DNA of 64,000 nucleotides from Tethya wilhelma. Taxonomy: Eukaryota; Porifera; Demospongiae; Tethyida; Tethyidae. Under the pieces are notes generated by a model. That model did no database searches and had not been told where the DNA came from. It saw nothing but the letters and a program-made list of their open reading frames with translations. Positions 29,601 to 41,500 of this stretch are shown one piece after another (within the stretch, counting starts at the first letter, position 1; each line of letters begins with the position of its first letter). A program made the translations under genes and the position numbers. The stretch lies in NCBI GenBank assembly GCA_964030475.1, contig CAXIPT010000010.1, positions 2,528,366 to 2,592,365 on the forward strand, written 5' to 3'.

Positions 29601-32473
29601 ATCATGATACCATTTTATATCATACATAGGGAGTCGTATGCAGAAATACTGGTTCAAAGTGACCCCTACTGGTTCCTGGGGAGACAAGGAGACAATGATC
29701 CTTACGATAGTGAGTGAACTATAATGCAGGTTATCTTGCATCTCATCAACCTTTGACCTCTTCCAGGGCCCTATATCTAGGCTATGTCCTCTTCTTCCAC
29801 TGGATGAGGAGACCATGAAGACATTCCGTGAACTTATGGCTACCTTACGAGTAAGAAAACCTCTCCATTCTTATGTCTGTGATCTTGAAGTTCCTCTTGC
29901 GTTGTTCCATGGCAGATTTCTCCCTTCCTCCAACCAGTGAAGTACGTCCACTATCTCTCTGACAGGAAACAAGTCATCATTGTCCAACCATTTAGAGAAC
30001 AAGGATCTCTAAAAGACATCAGGCTCCTCAAATAAATTTTCTATCCTTTATAATTTCACAATCCAGTAAATGCAGAAATGGCAGTGGATTACATTATGAG
30101 GTTGACTGGACTCTACACGATCACTAGAGTCCTTCCTGATATGGGTAAGGGAATTTCCCTTGTGATTACATTATTATAATACCACTTATATATCGTACAC
30201 AGGAAGTCGTATGCAGAAGTACTGGTCCAAAGTGACCCCTACTGATTCCGAGGGAAACAGGGAGACAAAGATCCTTACTATAGTGAGTGAGTAATACAGG
30301 TGGTCTTGCATCTCATTAACCTTTGACCTCTTCCCAGGGTCCTATATCTAGACTATGTCCTCTCCTTCCACTGGATGAGGAGACCATGAAGACATTCCTT
30401 GATCTCATGGTAACCTTACAAGTAAGGAAATCACTCCATTCTTATAATTTCTCTATGTTTGTGATCTTGAAGTTCCTCTGGTGTTGTTCCAGGTTCATCC
30501 CTTCCTCCAACCAGTGGAGTATGTCCACTATCTCTCTGACAGGACTCTGAAACAAGTCATCATTGTCCAACCATTTAGAGAACAAGGATCTCTAAAAGAC
30601 ATCATCTACAATGTAAAATGGGCAGACATGATGTCAGCTAGTACGTACACCATTAGCAGGTGTTTAATTCTGAGTCTCTTCCATCCACAGAATAAACCAA
30701 ATCAAGACTGGGCAGATAAATACCAGGTCAAGGAACAAAGGATCTATCCTATTAGCTCTGACCAGATAGCACTTTATGGAAGACAAATCTTAGAGGTAAG
30801 ATTATATACCGTATAGCGGGAAATATTCGTAGTTCAAAATTTCGTATAAATCGTTAAAAATGCACCAGAAAATATTTTCGTAGTTTTAAATTTCGTATAC
30901 GCGGCGCGCGCTCGTATACGCATAATGCGGAAGTTAAATTTTCGCAGTTTTAATTTTCGTATATTCGAACGGCATACGAAAAATACGAAAATTTGCACCA
31001 TACGAAAATTTCCCGCTATACGGTATACTTTAGCTGAAGATATTAATTTAGTTGTGAAATCATTTATTTCCCCAGGCAATGGTGTTTCTTAAGGAGACAT
31101 TTCAATGCAGACCAAATGCCAAGTTTATTCTTGGTCATGTTCAGAGTGGCAACATCTTTGTCCAGGATGGTGTGTGCAGGTTGGGTGGCTATGAGAACAC
31201 ACTCCTTGGCTACAGGTCTAGATTCTACAGGATGTGTGAGGAGCACTTGGAGCATATAGATGTGATTATGTTTGGTACGTGAGTTAGTCTACCACTATCT
31301 CCTCACAGACTCACCTTTGACCTCCTCCCACAGGACACCTGGTGTTTGAAATGAGCTGTGCCTATGAATTCTGTGATATAACCTCTGAAGGGCTAGCTCC
31401 TACTGAACAAGACTACCAGGCAGTGAAAGATGAAGAGGTTAAGGATCTACTTCATTTCATATTTGGCGGGCAAAAAACTCAAGAAAAGAAATTGAGCAAG
31501 GTATTAAAAATTATTAAGTATAGTCATAAATTACTACCGAAGTGAATTCTTACTATTTTTCCAGCTGGTGCTATACAATGTCATTAAACTCATCAAAGAC
31601 ACACTGGATAAGACCACTGTTCTGCTATTCATTCTCTTCTGGTTGAACCTGCTAGTCATTGGCTCCACCCATCACTTCACCATGGCAATGGTTGTCATGG
31701 TGATTGAAACACTCCTTGTACCATCACTTCATGGCTTCAATGTCTGGAGATTGTCTCAACAGTCAGTCCAAGAGGTCAAGGTACAATTCCCTACCATATA
31801 TGAGGTAAGTTATATAGTCACATATGCAGTGGAAATTTTTGAAGGTGCAGTCGCACGGAAGCCTTAAGATTTTAACGTAATGAAGCTGTATTCATGTAAT
31901 TCCTGCGCACAGAATTTAAACCATCACTAGCATAGTCTCCATGCTCTCATGAGTTCAGCTGCAATGCTCATGAACAGTCCTTCACTAGTTTACCCAGCTA
32001 CTTTTAACTGCACCTGTTTCAAAGCTAAATCTATCAGCACCATGTTCTCATGCAATTGCGTCGGCAAAAGATTTTCATACAGTAACTGTGCAAAATTAAT
32101 TAGTAACATTATGATAATACATTTTGACCAATCAGATTGAGGTTTTGAATTTTGGCCAAGAATTCAAAGAATATGGTGCATGGCGCAATAATAATATTTC
32201 CATGATATTGCATATGTGCCTGAATCATGTACAATGTGTTTGTGTTGTGTCCAGATAAAGGAGCATCCATTCTTCAAGTCTGTTCCAGTCCCTCAGTTGG
32301 ACAAGTTTAATGCCAAAGAGGTGATTGTATTGTTACCATGGCAACATACATTGTACTTAGCTACACTACTGAATCCTCACTCTCTCTCTCCCTCACAGAT
32401 GAAGCCAACAGCTGACATGAAAGAACTGATCTTGTTAAATGTAGACTCACTACAGCAGCGACTGTTAAGATAG
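26627..32473 (+). CDS. P2: membrane-anchored PXK/SLOB-like pseudokinase with partial internal duplication
   Basis: Paralogue of P1. Exons that form a continuous 670-residue frame: 26627-26651, 28607-29380, 30067-30144, 30203-30282, 30338-30421, 30493-30612, 30691-30795, 31076-31274, 31334-31500, 31565-31804, 32255-32320 and 32399-32473. The membrane segment PIVPVLVAVVAGFIVTCYYG, the PPSQPSQ-like stretch, IIVQPFREQGSLKDIIYN, LGHVQSGNIF and LGGYEN are present, so the aspartates are lost as in P1. A second, earlier set of four kinase exons (29495-29572, 29630-29709, 29767-29850, 29916-about 30020) is also present; its last exon breaks after AAAGACATC and runs into a stop. Using that set would truncate the protein, so alternative splicing or partial loss of function is possible. 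Intron 1 holds a 1.1-kb inverted-repeat element. Confidence 0.75.
26817..26853. repeat. Short GC-rich hairpin (P2 intron 1)
   Basis: CAAGGAGTGGGGCTCG mirrors CGCCCACTCCTTG around TTACG. Confidence 0.85.
26897..27990. mobile_element. 1.1-kb element with terminal inverted repeats (P2 intron 1)
   Basis: CAGTCGTTTCGCCAGCGT opens and ACGCTGGCGAAACGACTG closes it, a perfect 18-base inverted repeat. I see no intact transposase frame inside, so it is probably non-autonomous. A second copy of the left end starts at 36569 and is cut at the N at 36677. Confidence 0.85.
28162..28306. repeat. Inverted-repeat element, AGAGGAGGTACGACA ends (P2 intron 1)
   Basis: CAGAGGAGGTACGACATGGG mirrors GTGTCGTACCTCCTCTGG, with inner CTTTGCTGAGC and GCTCAGCAAAG arms. 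Probably the same family as 25249-25389. Confidence 0.85.
29495..30020 (+). pseudogene. Extra, broken set of pseudokinase exons inside P2
   Basis: Four exons near-identical to those of P1 (ending in LKDI) are followed by unrelated bases and, at 30067, by a second full set. The break lies inside the exon that encodes FREQGSLKDIIYN. Confidence 0.8.
30807..31026. repeat. Inverted-repeat element, CCGTATAGCGGG ends (P2 intron)
   Basis: TACCGTATAGCGGGAAAT opens and ATTTCCCGCTATACGGTA closes it, a perfect match. Inner repeats of ATTTTCGTA are frequent. The same intron in P1 and P3 lacks it. Confidence 0.9.
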
Positions 32474-32587
32474 GACTAAGAGCCGTATACTCTTGATAGG
32501 ACCATTTTTGATTATCAATTATATAATACAATACCTTACCAATATAGCACTAGTCAGGTTGCATAATTAACAGTTACTATTAGACAC

Positions 32588-32700
32588 ATTGTCACTGTAT
32601 GCTTTGCACACAAACCCAAACAGAGAGATGTGTGATGATGTAGGAGGTGATGATGTCATGCAAATGATTGATTCTCCTTGATTATATACATAATAAACTA
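32588..32700 (+). pseudogene. Relic of the IRAK 3' end behind P2
   Basis: ACATTGTCACTGTATGC, CACACAAACCCA and GGTGATGATGTCAT match IRAK exon 9 and its donor (20950-21020), followed by CAAATGATTGATTCTCC from the last exon. More decayed than the relic behind P1. Confidence 0.7.
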
Positions 32701-32773
32701 GATATAAAATAAATATAATTAGTCTGTGGTGTATCATGTTCATATTGGCTTACGCAAAAATTTTTTTGCACGT

Positions 32774-32795
32774 GGGAATTCCCCAGGGAAATACC
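32774..32795. promoter_or_regulatory. Paired NF-kappaB-like motif upstream of P3
   Basis: GGGAATTCCCC, a perfect palindromic kappaB site, then AGGGAAATACCC. A CACGTG E-box overlaps its left side. It ends 182 bases before the start codon. Confidence 0.6.
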
Positions 32796-32977
32796 CTAAT
32801 TTAGTGTTTGGATCCCAGATCATGTCATCAGCTGACGAATAATATGCGGTGCTAGCTATGAGGACAGGACAAAGGTACCATATATAGCTAGATCATTGTC
32901 CACATGTACAGTAGGTGTAAAGAACCAAACCGTTTGTCTTCCTAGTTGGTGGCTGGTGTTTGAATTCTACATAACCA

Positions 32978-35338
32978 ATGGATGTGCCTGCTAGTGTTAA
33001 AGGTAAGATTAAAAGTGAACAGTTGTAAAATCCTCTGAATTTTCTATGATCAGTCTCTAGAACCCCCTCCCGTTACATAAGACTAGATAATTTGCTTAGT
33101 CATGTGGTGGCAACTTTAGTGGCTGTGTTGAATTGCTCCACACGGGAGGGTCAAGGGAATTCTGAGGTAGAGGATCTAACACTAGCTCACTATCCTCCAG
33201 TGTGCACATATTTGGTTTACTTCTATGTTAATTGCAACTATATAGAGTCTGATCTACCAGATGGAGATAGTACTCCTCATGCAAACAGCAAAGGTCCAGC
33301 TTCATCTGTTCTGGTGGCCATCTTGTCTTGGGAGACTATTGTCCCTGTCCTTGTAGCAGTAGTAGCAGTGCTTGTGGTGACGTGTTACTATGGTTACCAT
33401 CATTGGTGGAAGCAGCAAAAACAGGAACCCAAAATTGTGAAGCAGCAAAAGCAGGAACCCGAACCTGTACAACCAGCTGCAGTGAGATTAATAGTAAAGT
33501 CACCGAAAATGAAACAAGTAAAGGAATCGACAGACTCACCAGCTTCACAACCCTCACAAGATACACAAGACTCACAACCCTCACAAAAGAGCGGAAGGCG
33601 ATCCCCTTCACCACACCGACCGTCACCTCAAGCTGAATCAAAACAACAATCATCACGGTTGAAATTACTAGAGTCATCGAAAATGAAAGTTGAAAAGAAA
33701 TCAATCAGAGAAAGTAAGACATCCACAGCTGTAGGCCTTTTCAGGCTAATTTAAATATTTATGAGATCATGTAATATTATTTCCTGATCTTAATGTGTGC
33801 TCACGTTTTCATTCCTTGAATTAATTGACCTAAATCCTTCACACTAAACTTGAGAAGTAACTCTATAACCATCTCTTGCAGGTCGCTTGAAGTCAGCTGC
33901 TGCTAGGACAGTCTCCAAGACTGCTAAACAGAGGCATCAGCTGTTCAAACGATCACCACGGCAACAGGATAAAACTGAGGTAGCACTTAGGGGGGAAATA
34001 AAGGACAGAAAGAAAGAAGAAAAGGCTGAAAGACGTAAATATCTTATTCAATAGACTAAAATTAATATTAATCTATCCTTCTTTTCAAAATGCAGAGAGT
34101 GCAGAAATGGCAGTTGATTATGTTTTGAAGTTAACTGGACTCTACACAGTCACTGAATTCCTTCCTGATATGGGTAGGGGATTTCCTTTGTGATTACATC
34201 ATCATGATGTCATTTATTTGTCATACACAGGTGGTCATGTGCAGAAGTATTGGTTCAAAGTGACCCCTACTGGTTCCGAGGGAAACAGGGAGACAAAGAT
34301 CCTTACAATAGTATAATTGTTTGAACTAATCTAGGTGGGCTTGCACTCATTAAATTTTACCTTTGACCTTTCCCCATGCAGTGTCCTGTATCAAGACACT
34401 GTCATCTTCTTCTAATGGAAAAGGAGACCATGAAGACACTAACTGAACTCATTGTTATGTTACAAGTTAGTAAATACTCCATTGTATTTATCTTAATAAC
34501 TATTGCTGATTCTGCTCTTACAGGTTCATCCCTTCCTCCAACCAGTGGAGTATGTCCACTATCTCTCTGACAGGAAGCAAGTCATCATTGTCCAACCATT
34601 TAGAGAACAAGGATCTCTAAAAGACATCATCTACAATGTAAAATACAAACACACAGACACACACACACACGTTAGCATTGTTGAATTCCCTCTCCACTCC
34701 ACAGAATAAACCAACTCTCGAATGGTCTGACAAATACCAAGTCAAGGAACAAACCATCAGCTCTAACCAGATAGCACTTTTTGGACGTCAAATCTTGGAG
34801 GTAAGATAGATAGATAGATATAATAGGCTTACCTATATTTGGAGAGGTTTGTAAATAATTATTTGTGTAATCATTTCTCCAGGCAATGGTGTTTCTTAAG
34901 GAAAAATTTCAATGCAGGCCAAATGCCAAGTTTATTCTTGGTCATGTTCAGAGTGGCAACATCTTTGTCCAGGATGGTGTGTGCAGGTTGGGTGGCTATG
35001 AGAACACACTTCTTGGCTACAGGTCTAGATTCTACAGGATGTGTGAGGAGCTCTTGGAGCATATGGATGTGATTATGTTTGGTACGTGAGTTAGTCTACC
35101 ACTCTCTCCTCACAGACTCACCTTTGACCTCCTCCCACAGGACACCTGGTGTTTGAAATGAGCTGTGCCTATGAACTCACCACTCTAGCTCCAACTGAAC
35201 AAGACTACCAGGCAGTGAAAGATGAAGAGATTAAGAATTTACTCCTTTTTACTTTTGGACGAGAAAAATCTGAAGAAAATGAATCAAAAAAAGTATGCTA
35301 GCTGTCAAAGTATAATTCCTCCATGGAAACTTATCACG

Positions 35339-35374
<36 letters not shown>

Positions 35375-35844
35375 TTTAGACCACTGCCACGGTTCCACTG
35401 ATCATTTTGTTCCTGTTGAATCTCCCAGTCATTGGCTTAGGATACTTCATCATGGCAACAGTTGTGATGGTTATTGGAACAATTCTCCTGCTATCATTTT
35501 ATGGCTTCAATTGGTGGAGATCGTTTCAACTGCCAGTCCAAGAGGTCAAAGTACAATTCCCTACAGTACATGAGGTAAATTACACACTCGTTTACAGCTG
35601 AACAAACCATGATGAGGAAATGTTCGTATTGCATTGTGTTGTGTCCAGATAAAGAAGCATCCATTCTTCAAGTCTGTTCCAGTCCCTCAGCTGGACAAGT
35701 TCGATGGAGGGAAGGTGAGTATATTGTTTCCATGGCATGGCAATATGCATACAGCCTACGTTCACTCTCTCACTCACTCCCTCACTCCTGTCATAGGTGA
35801 TGTTGACAGCTGACATGAAAAAACTGATCTCAGTGTTAAAGTAG
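32978..35844 (+). CDS. P3: membrane-anchored PXK/SLOB-like pseudokinase, shortened C-terminus
   Basis: Thirteen exons give 580 residues: 32978-33002, 33261-33713, 33882-34034, 34096-34173, 34231-34310, 34382-34465, 34524-34637, 34705-34800, 34883-35081, 35141-35292, 35380-35574, 35649-35714 and 35797-35844. The membrane segment TIVPVLVAVVAVLVVTCYYG and the lost catalytic aspartates match P1. The juxtamembrane stretch is different, with two QKQEP repeats, and has an extra intron. The exon with the two hydrophobic helices lacks its first 15 residues. The last exon ends early: an indel next to KKLIS shifts the frame so that ISVLK is followed by a stop, losing about 10 residues compared with P1. 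Confidence 0.75.
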
Positions 35845-35916
35845 ACTCGCTACAGCAGCAACTGTTGGAATCATGTGCTTTAGTTATATAAATTATATAC
35901 CTAGTCTGGACCCTAC

Positions 35917-35953
35917 CTTTTTTTTGTTGCATGGTATACCATGCAACAAAAAA
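35917..35953. repeat. Perfect palindrome between P3 and P4
   Basis: TTTTTTTGTTGCATGGTATA reads into its own mirror, ACCATGCAACAAAAAAA. Past it lies an inverted AGCGATTTT-rich element (about 35990-36105). Confidence 0.85.
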
Positions 35954-36179
35954 AAATCTTTTTGAAAAAAATCTTTTTGTTCGCACTTTTGGCGGATATT
36001 AATTTTAGCGATTTTTAATATTTTTGTTCTATTAAGTGAAATTCTATTACGGTATAAAATATTAATTAGCGATTTTCAAGCTTCTCGCTAAAATCGCTAA
36101 AATGATATAGTTGCCGCAAGTAACCTTAACGCATGCGCACGATTGATTATATTCATACAATAGCCACGTGCAGCTTTGT

Positions 36180-36201
36180 GGGAGTTCCCCTGGGAAATTC
36201 C
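36180..36201. promoter_or_regulatory. Paired NF-kappaB-like motif upstream of P4
   Basis: GGGAGTTCCCC then TGGGAAATTCC; both halves fit GGGRNNYYCC. It ends 67 bases before the P4 start codon. Confidence 0.6.
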
Positions 36202-36568
36202 GTATACCTAATTTGTGTTTGTCGTCTTTCTACTCTGTAAAAAAAAAAGGACTTGGAACTCTACTCCAATGGCTGTAATCCTGAGTGTTAAAGGTAAGAG
36301 ATCAAACAATGATGCTATGGTGGCGGCCCATGCATGTAGGTGGCGTGACAAGGAAATTATAATAATAACCCCACCCATTTCTCCGGATCCTTCAAATTAT
36401 GGGCTTCTCCAAAAATGTATGTGTAGAGATATATAAATTTGGGGGTAGTAAACTCATATGAACATGCTAATCTGGGTACACTTGATCTGAGCCCACAATC
36501 AATACTAAATAGTCTAATGGGCTAAATTATGTAGTAATAATTTGTTTTCATATTATATTACCATTACT

Positions 36569-36676
36569 CAGTCGTTTCGCCAGCGTACCGGAAGTCCAAT
36601 GGTCCCCATACAAATTTATTTGCACGGGAAGTAAAAAAAATGGCACCAACTCAGCTAGCTAATTAGATATTCAAGC
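36569..36676. mobile_element. Left end of the 1.1-kb inverted-repeat element, cut at an N
   Basis: About 108 bases match 26897-27005, starting at CAGTCGTTTCGCCAGCGT. The match stops at the N at 36677. Confidence 0.85.
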
Positions 36677-36689
36677 NAACCACAACACG

Positions 36690-37095
36690 TTTCATATGAT
36701 TACATCAGAGTAGACAGAGCCCCTGACAAAGGCCCCAACCATGAGCTAATACAGTACTGGTGGACAGAATGGCAAGTTACACAGAGAAATAACAACCCAT
36801 CTTTGTGGTTCGTCATACCTCAACTGTGTTGAGTTACAGAATGGTGACCTTTCGCTCGGACATTTAAACATCCCATCCACTCTGGCAGGGTCTCGTGTTG
36901 ACCCAGAAACTGGGAATATTAGTGAAGCTAGAATGAGAGAGAACCTTCAATTAGCAAATATATATAAGCTTACGTTAATCGTGTAGATGGATGGTTGCCC
37001 ATGTGAGGAGACTATAATTAAATTGTACAAGGGAGCTGAAAATCAAGAGTACTATGTCATTTTTTCTAATGCCATTACTTGTGTTTCCTAGAGCA
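36690..37095 (+). pseudogene. Unidentified coding remnant inside P4
   Basis: One frame reads DKGPNHELIQYWWTEWQ; a later one reads CVELQNGDLSLGHLNIPST, VDPETGNISEARMRENLQ and MDGCPCEETIIKLYKG. Frames change and stops intervene. I do not recognise the protein. A fragment of another gene or a retroelement, brought in next to the N, is possible. Confidence 0.4.
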
Positions 37096-38563
37096 CAGCT
37101 CCCTAGCCACATTTCATTAGATGGTTTTGATCATGATGGTACAGGTGCTACATACTGTAGTCAACCAACCCTCAACTGGTCTGATAAATACCAAATCAAG
37201 GAACAAAGAATCTATTCTATTAGCTCTGACCAGATAGCACTTTATGGAAAACAAATCTTGGAAGTAAGAGAGATAGATTAGCTACTAGTCTAGTGTAGCC
37301 AGCTCCTTACACGCACATGCGATGGGAATCATTAATTTTCTTGTTACTCCAGGCAATGGTGTATCTTAAGAAGACGTTTCAGTGCAGGCCAAATGCCAAG
37401 TTTATTCTTGGTCATGTTCAGAGTGGCAACATCTTTGTCCAGGATGGTGTGTGCAGGCTGGGTGGCTATGAGAACACACTCCTTGGCTACAGGTCTAGAT
37501 TCTACAGGATGTGTGAGGAGCACTTGGAGCATATGGATGTGATTATGTTTGGTACGTGAGTTAGTCTACCACTATCTTCTCACAGACTCACCTTTGACCT
37601 CCTCCCACAGGACACCTGGTGTTTGAAATGAGCTGTGCCTATGAACTCACCACTCTAGCTCCAACCGAACAAGACTACCAGGCAGTGAAAGATGAGGAGG
37701 TTAGGAATCTACTTCATTTCACGTTTGGAGGACGAAGATCTGAAGAGAAGAAATGGAGCAAGGTATAAAAAATTATTAGTTTAATTTAGTATAGTCATAA
37801 ATTATTACCGAAGTGAATTCTTGCCATTTTTCCAGCTGGTGCTATACAATGTCACTAAACTCATCAAAGACACACTGGATAAGACCACTGTTCTGCAATT
37901 CATTTTCTTCTGGTTGAACCTGCTAGTCATTGGCTCCACCCATCACTTCACCATGGCAATGGTTGACATGGTGATTAAAACACTCCTCCTACCATCACTC
38001 TATGGCTTTAATGTGTGGAGATTGTCTCAACAGCCTGTCCAAGAGGTCAAAGTACAATTCCCTACAATACAGGAGGTATTTTTATTATTGTCAAGTTTCG
38101 TGAATGCAATGCATAATTAATTTAAGATGTTCGTGTTGTGTCCAGATAATGGAGCATCCATTCTTCAAGTCTGTTCCAGTCCCTCAGCTGGACAAGTTCA
38201 CAAAACAAAGTGTGAGTGTATATTGTTACCATGGCAACATACCTCGTACTTAACTTACAATAATTATGAATCCTCACTTTCTCTCTCACAGATGATGCTG
38301 ACAGCTGAAATGAAAGAACTGATCTTGTTAAAAGTAGACTCACTACAGAAGCAATTGTTAGGATAGGCTTTTGATAGTTACTAGTTCATTATTAATTTTA
38401 TAACCACTTTTGAGTTTTGTTCATGCAACTTTTGTAGCAATAACTATTATTAAGTCGTTTCCTGGTAAACAGGAAATACAAATGATTGAAATTGTGAATC
38501 TTGATGCCATCGGTACCGTACCAGTATGATACAGTCCCGTCAAGAGCCTAGGCTAGCTGATAA

Positions 38564-41500
38564 ATGAAGCTCACATCAGTCCTTCTACTAGTGTCTCTGT
38601 TGCTAGTCTCAGCAGCTGCAAGAGGACAGACCAAGACGGCCAATGGTAAGTGAGTGCATGTCTTCAGTAAGACTGCCACACTGATATAAATTTTGTTGCA
38701 TGAATCATGTGAAGGTCGTTGCTTCTTTATAATAATTATATATAAAATTTATAGATCTGATTAAGTCTATAGCAGCTTCATTTGAGGACATCAGCAATAT
38801 TATACTAAGCCAAGTAATTAGGCAGCTTAGTAATTTAGTCACATACAATGAACTCTCAGAGCTGGCTAGCTACCTGTGTGAGTTTTATTTGTGTGCAGGT
38901 GGACTAGACTCGGACAGTGTCTCTCCCGGTGACAGTCACCATGTCAACCCATGGACTTTGCCTCTGAAATGGCTCAAGATACATTGGGTGAGTGTATAGC
39001 TATGCCATCTAGGCTGCATGGGTCCCGCCCTGCACCCAGGCTGCACTAGAGTGTAGCATTCAGTGGTCCATAGGCAATTTGGCACTGAAGCTCTGTAGTG
39101 CATTGCATTGTAATTTCATCCCACATTCCACGTGAATGGCTAATTGCTGTTGTAAAGTAATTTGTACATTGTCCAATGGACAACATACACACATACATGC
39201 ATACATATGTACTTACACAACGTTATGCTGTACTACGGAACATTAGATGCAGTACACATTAAAATTTCTACTGACCAAGAAGAGTAAATGCATGTGTTAA
39301 TATGTTGCACTCAAAACTCATACCAAATTGCTCTAGTGCTATAGAAGCCTGGGTAGGACAAGGTAGTCAATTCATATAGTGTGTGTGATATCTAATATGT
39401 CAGTTGGTTTGCGGAAGGCTTCCGTGTGAAGACTACTCATGCATACAAAGCTATATCCATGCATGCTTCAGTTACTACAACTGTGATATAGAGTTTCTTT
39501 TCACTGAAGCAAGTGCTCAGGTTACTACTGTACTAGTCAATGGTGATGATGTTGTTGGCCATTCAACTATCAATAGATACGGAGTATATAGCCAGTCAGT
39601 GCTAACTTAATTAATGTGACTCATTTTCAATTTGGGTTAGGAAATTTATACGCAACTATGTGTATGTGTGTATGTGTGTGTGTATGTTTGTCATAAATTC
39701 ATAAAGTTTGACATTATTAGCCTTGTTCTCAGGCTGAATATTTTCATATTTTGAAGCCGGAAAATATTTACGAAGGAGGAGCCTTATAAGTTTACATAAC
39801 CATGATATTGTCCTATATTATGAACACACAAACACACTGCAGTACGTTCTACTGATAGTAGGAATAATTCTCACAATGTTGGTGGGTGTGTCAGTGGGTG
39901 TGGTCTTTTTGATCTGCTGTTGGAGGTGAGGATCACACATCTTATACATAACTACATAAAATTAATCATAAATTTACCAATAATTATTGGTAGTGGTCAA
40001 AGTTCATACTATGGTAAGAATGATGCTGAAATGGAGGAACTGTTGCCGAGGGAGAGGTCACGCCCACTGATTAGCATCCGTAAGAAATCTAAAGTGAGAC
40101 AAGAAGTGGATGAACAGACAGAAAGAGGTATGACATCATCATGACATCATCAGAATCTATTATGATGTTGAATTGCAAATATTTTCAGAACTTTCGGCCA
40201 TGTCTGTGAATCACTTCCTCCAATCCACTGGTCATTATCAAATGAAACGACATCTACCTAATATGGGTAATTAAGCTGGGTGGTTTTCTGAATAATTAGT
40301 CATGCACAAAACTATTACGTAAGCATTACATCATCATGACAGGTTGTAGAATACAGAAATATTGGTTTGAAGTGCGGTCACGGACTAGAGAAGGTCAAAG
40401 TTCAATCGTAACAATTGTACGTAAGGAATATTACTATTTGATGATGTCACCATTCCACCTTACATACCATTGACCTTTGACCCCTCTTCATGCAGAGCCC
40501 AGTATCGAAACGATGTTCTCTTCTTCCAATGGACGAGAAGACAGAGAGAATACTTAATGAACTCATGGCTACCTTACGAGTAAGAAAATCTCTCCATTCT
40601 TATAATTTCTCTATGTTTGTGATCTTGAAGTTTCTCTGGTGTTGTTCCAGGTTCATCCCTTCCTCCAACCAGTGGAGTATGTCCACTATCTCTCTGACAG
40701 GAAACAAGTCATCATTGTCCAACCATTTAGAGAACAAGGATCTCTAAAAGACATCATCTACAATGTAAAATGCACAAATAATAGCGTGCATTGGCTAAAA
40801 TTTTGATTTCTGTCTTCATGTATACATGTACATACTCCTACACATTTCACACACGCACACACACACACACTGTGACTCATTCAAACAGGTTAAGCCAGAT
40901 TTGTACTGGTCAGACAAGTATCCTGAATCAAGGAAACAGATTCATCCTGAAGCTGCTGGACTTTCACCAAATGACATAGCACTCTATGGCCGACAGATTC
41001 TAGAGGTAAGTAACATGGTTGCTATAGTGGCATTAAGTGCACTGATTTGAAAGGTTTTCTTCACTCATTTACTGTTTCCAGGCAATGACGTTTCTCTTGG
41101 ATAAGTTCAGTTTGAGTGCTCCATCGTTTATTCTTGGTCATGTTCAGAGTGGCAACATCTTTGTCCAGGATGGTGTGTGCAGGTTGGGTGGCTATGAGAA
41201 CACACTCCTTGGCTACAGGTCTAGATTCTACAGGATGTGTGAGGAGCACTTGGAGCATATGGATGTGATTATGTTTGGTACGTGAGTTAGTCTACCACTA
41301 TCTCCTCACAGACTCACCTTTGACCTCCTCCCACAGGACACCTGGTGTTTGAAATGAGCTGCGCCCATGAACTCACCACTCTAGCTCCAACTGACAGACA
41401 CTATAAGACAATAGGAAACCAAAACCTCAAATCAATTCTCAAGTTCATTTTCTCATACAACCTTTCAAATTCAATTACCGATGTAAGTAAAGTATAGCAT

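Larger units (their letters stand above)
36269..38366 (+). pseudogene. P4: patchwork pseudokinase gene lacking its middle
   Basis: The first exon (36269-36293, MAVILSVK) and the last six (37161-37263, 37353-37551, 37611-37762, 37836-38075, 38146-38211, 38292-38366) match P1. The exons for the membrane segment, the juxtamembrane region and the N-lobe are missing. In their place are a truncated 1.1-kb element, an N at 36677 and about 400 bases of foreign coding-like sequence. The retained exons have open frames and normal splice sites. Either the middle was lost in the genome or it is missing from the assembly. Confidence 0.7.

Noticed and set aside
39404..39610. Frame of 68 residues in P5 intron 2
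   Set aside because: No similarity, no good splice sites, and it would interrupt the phase of the flanking exons.
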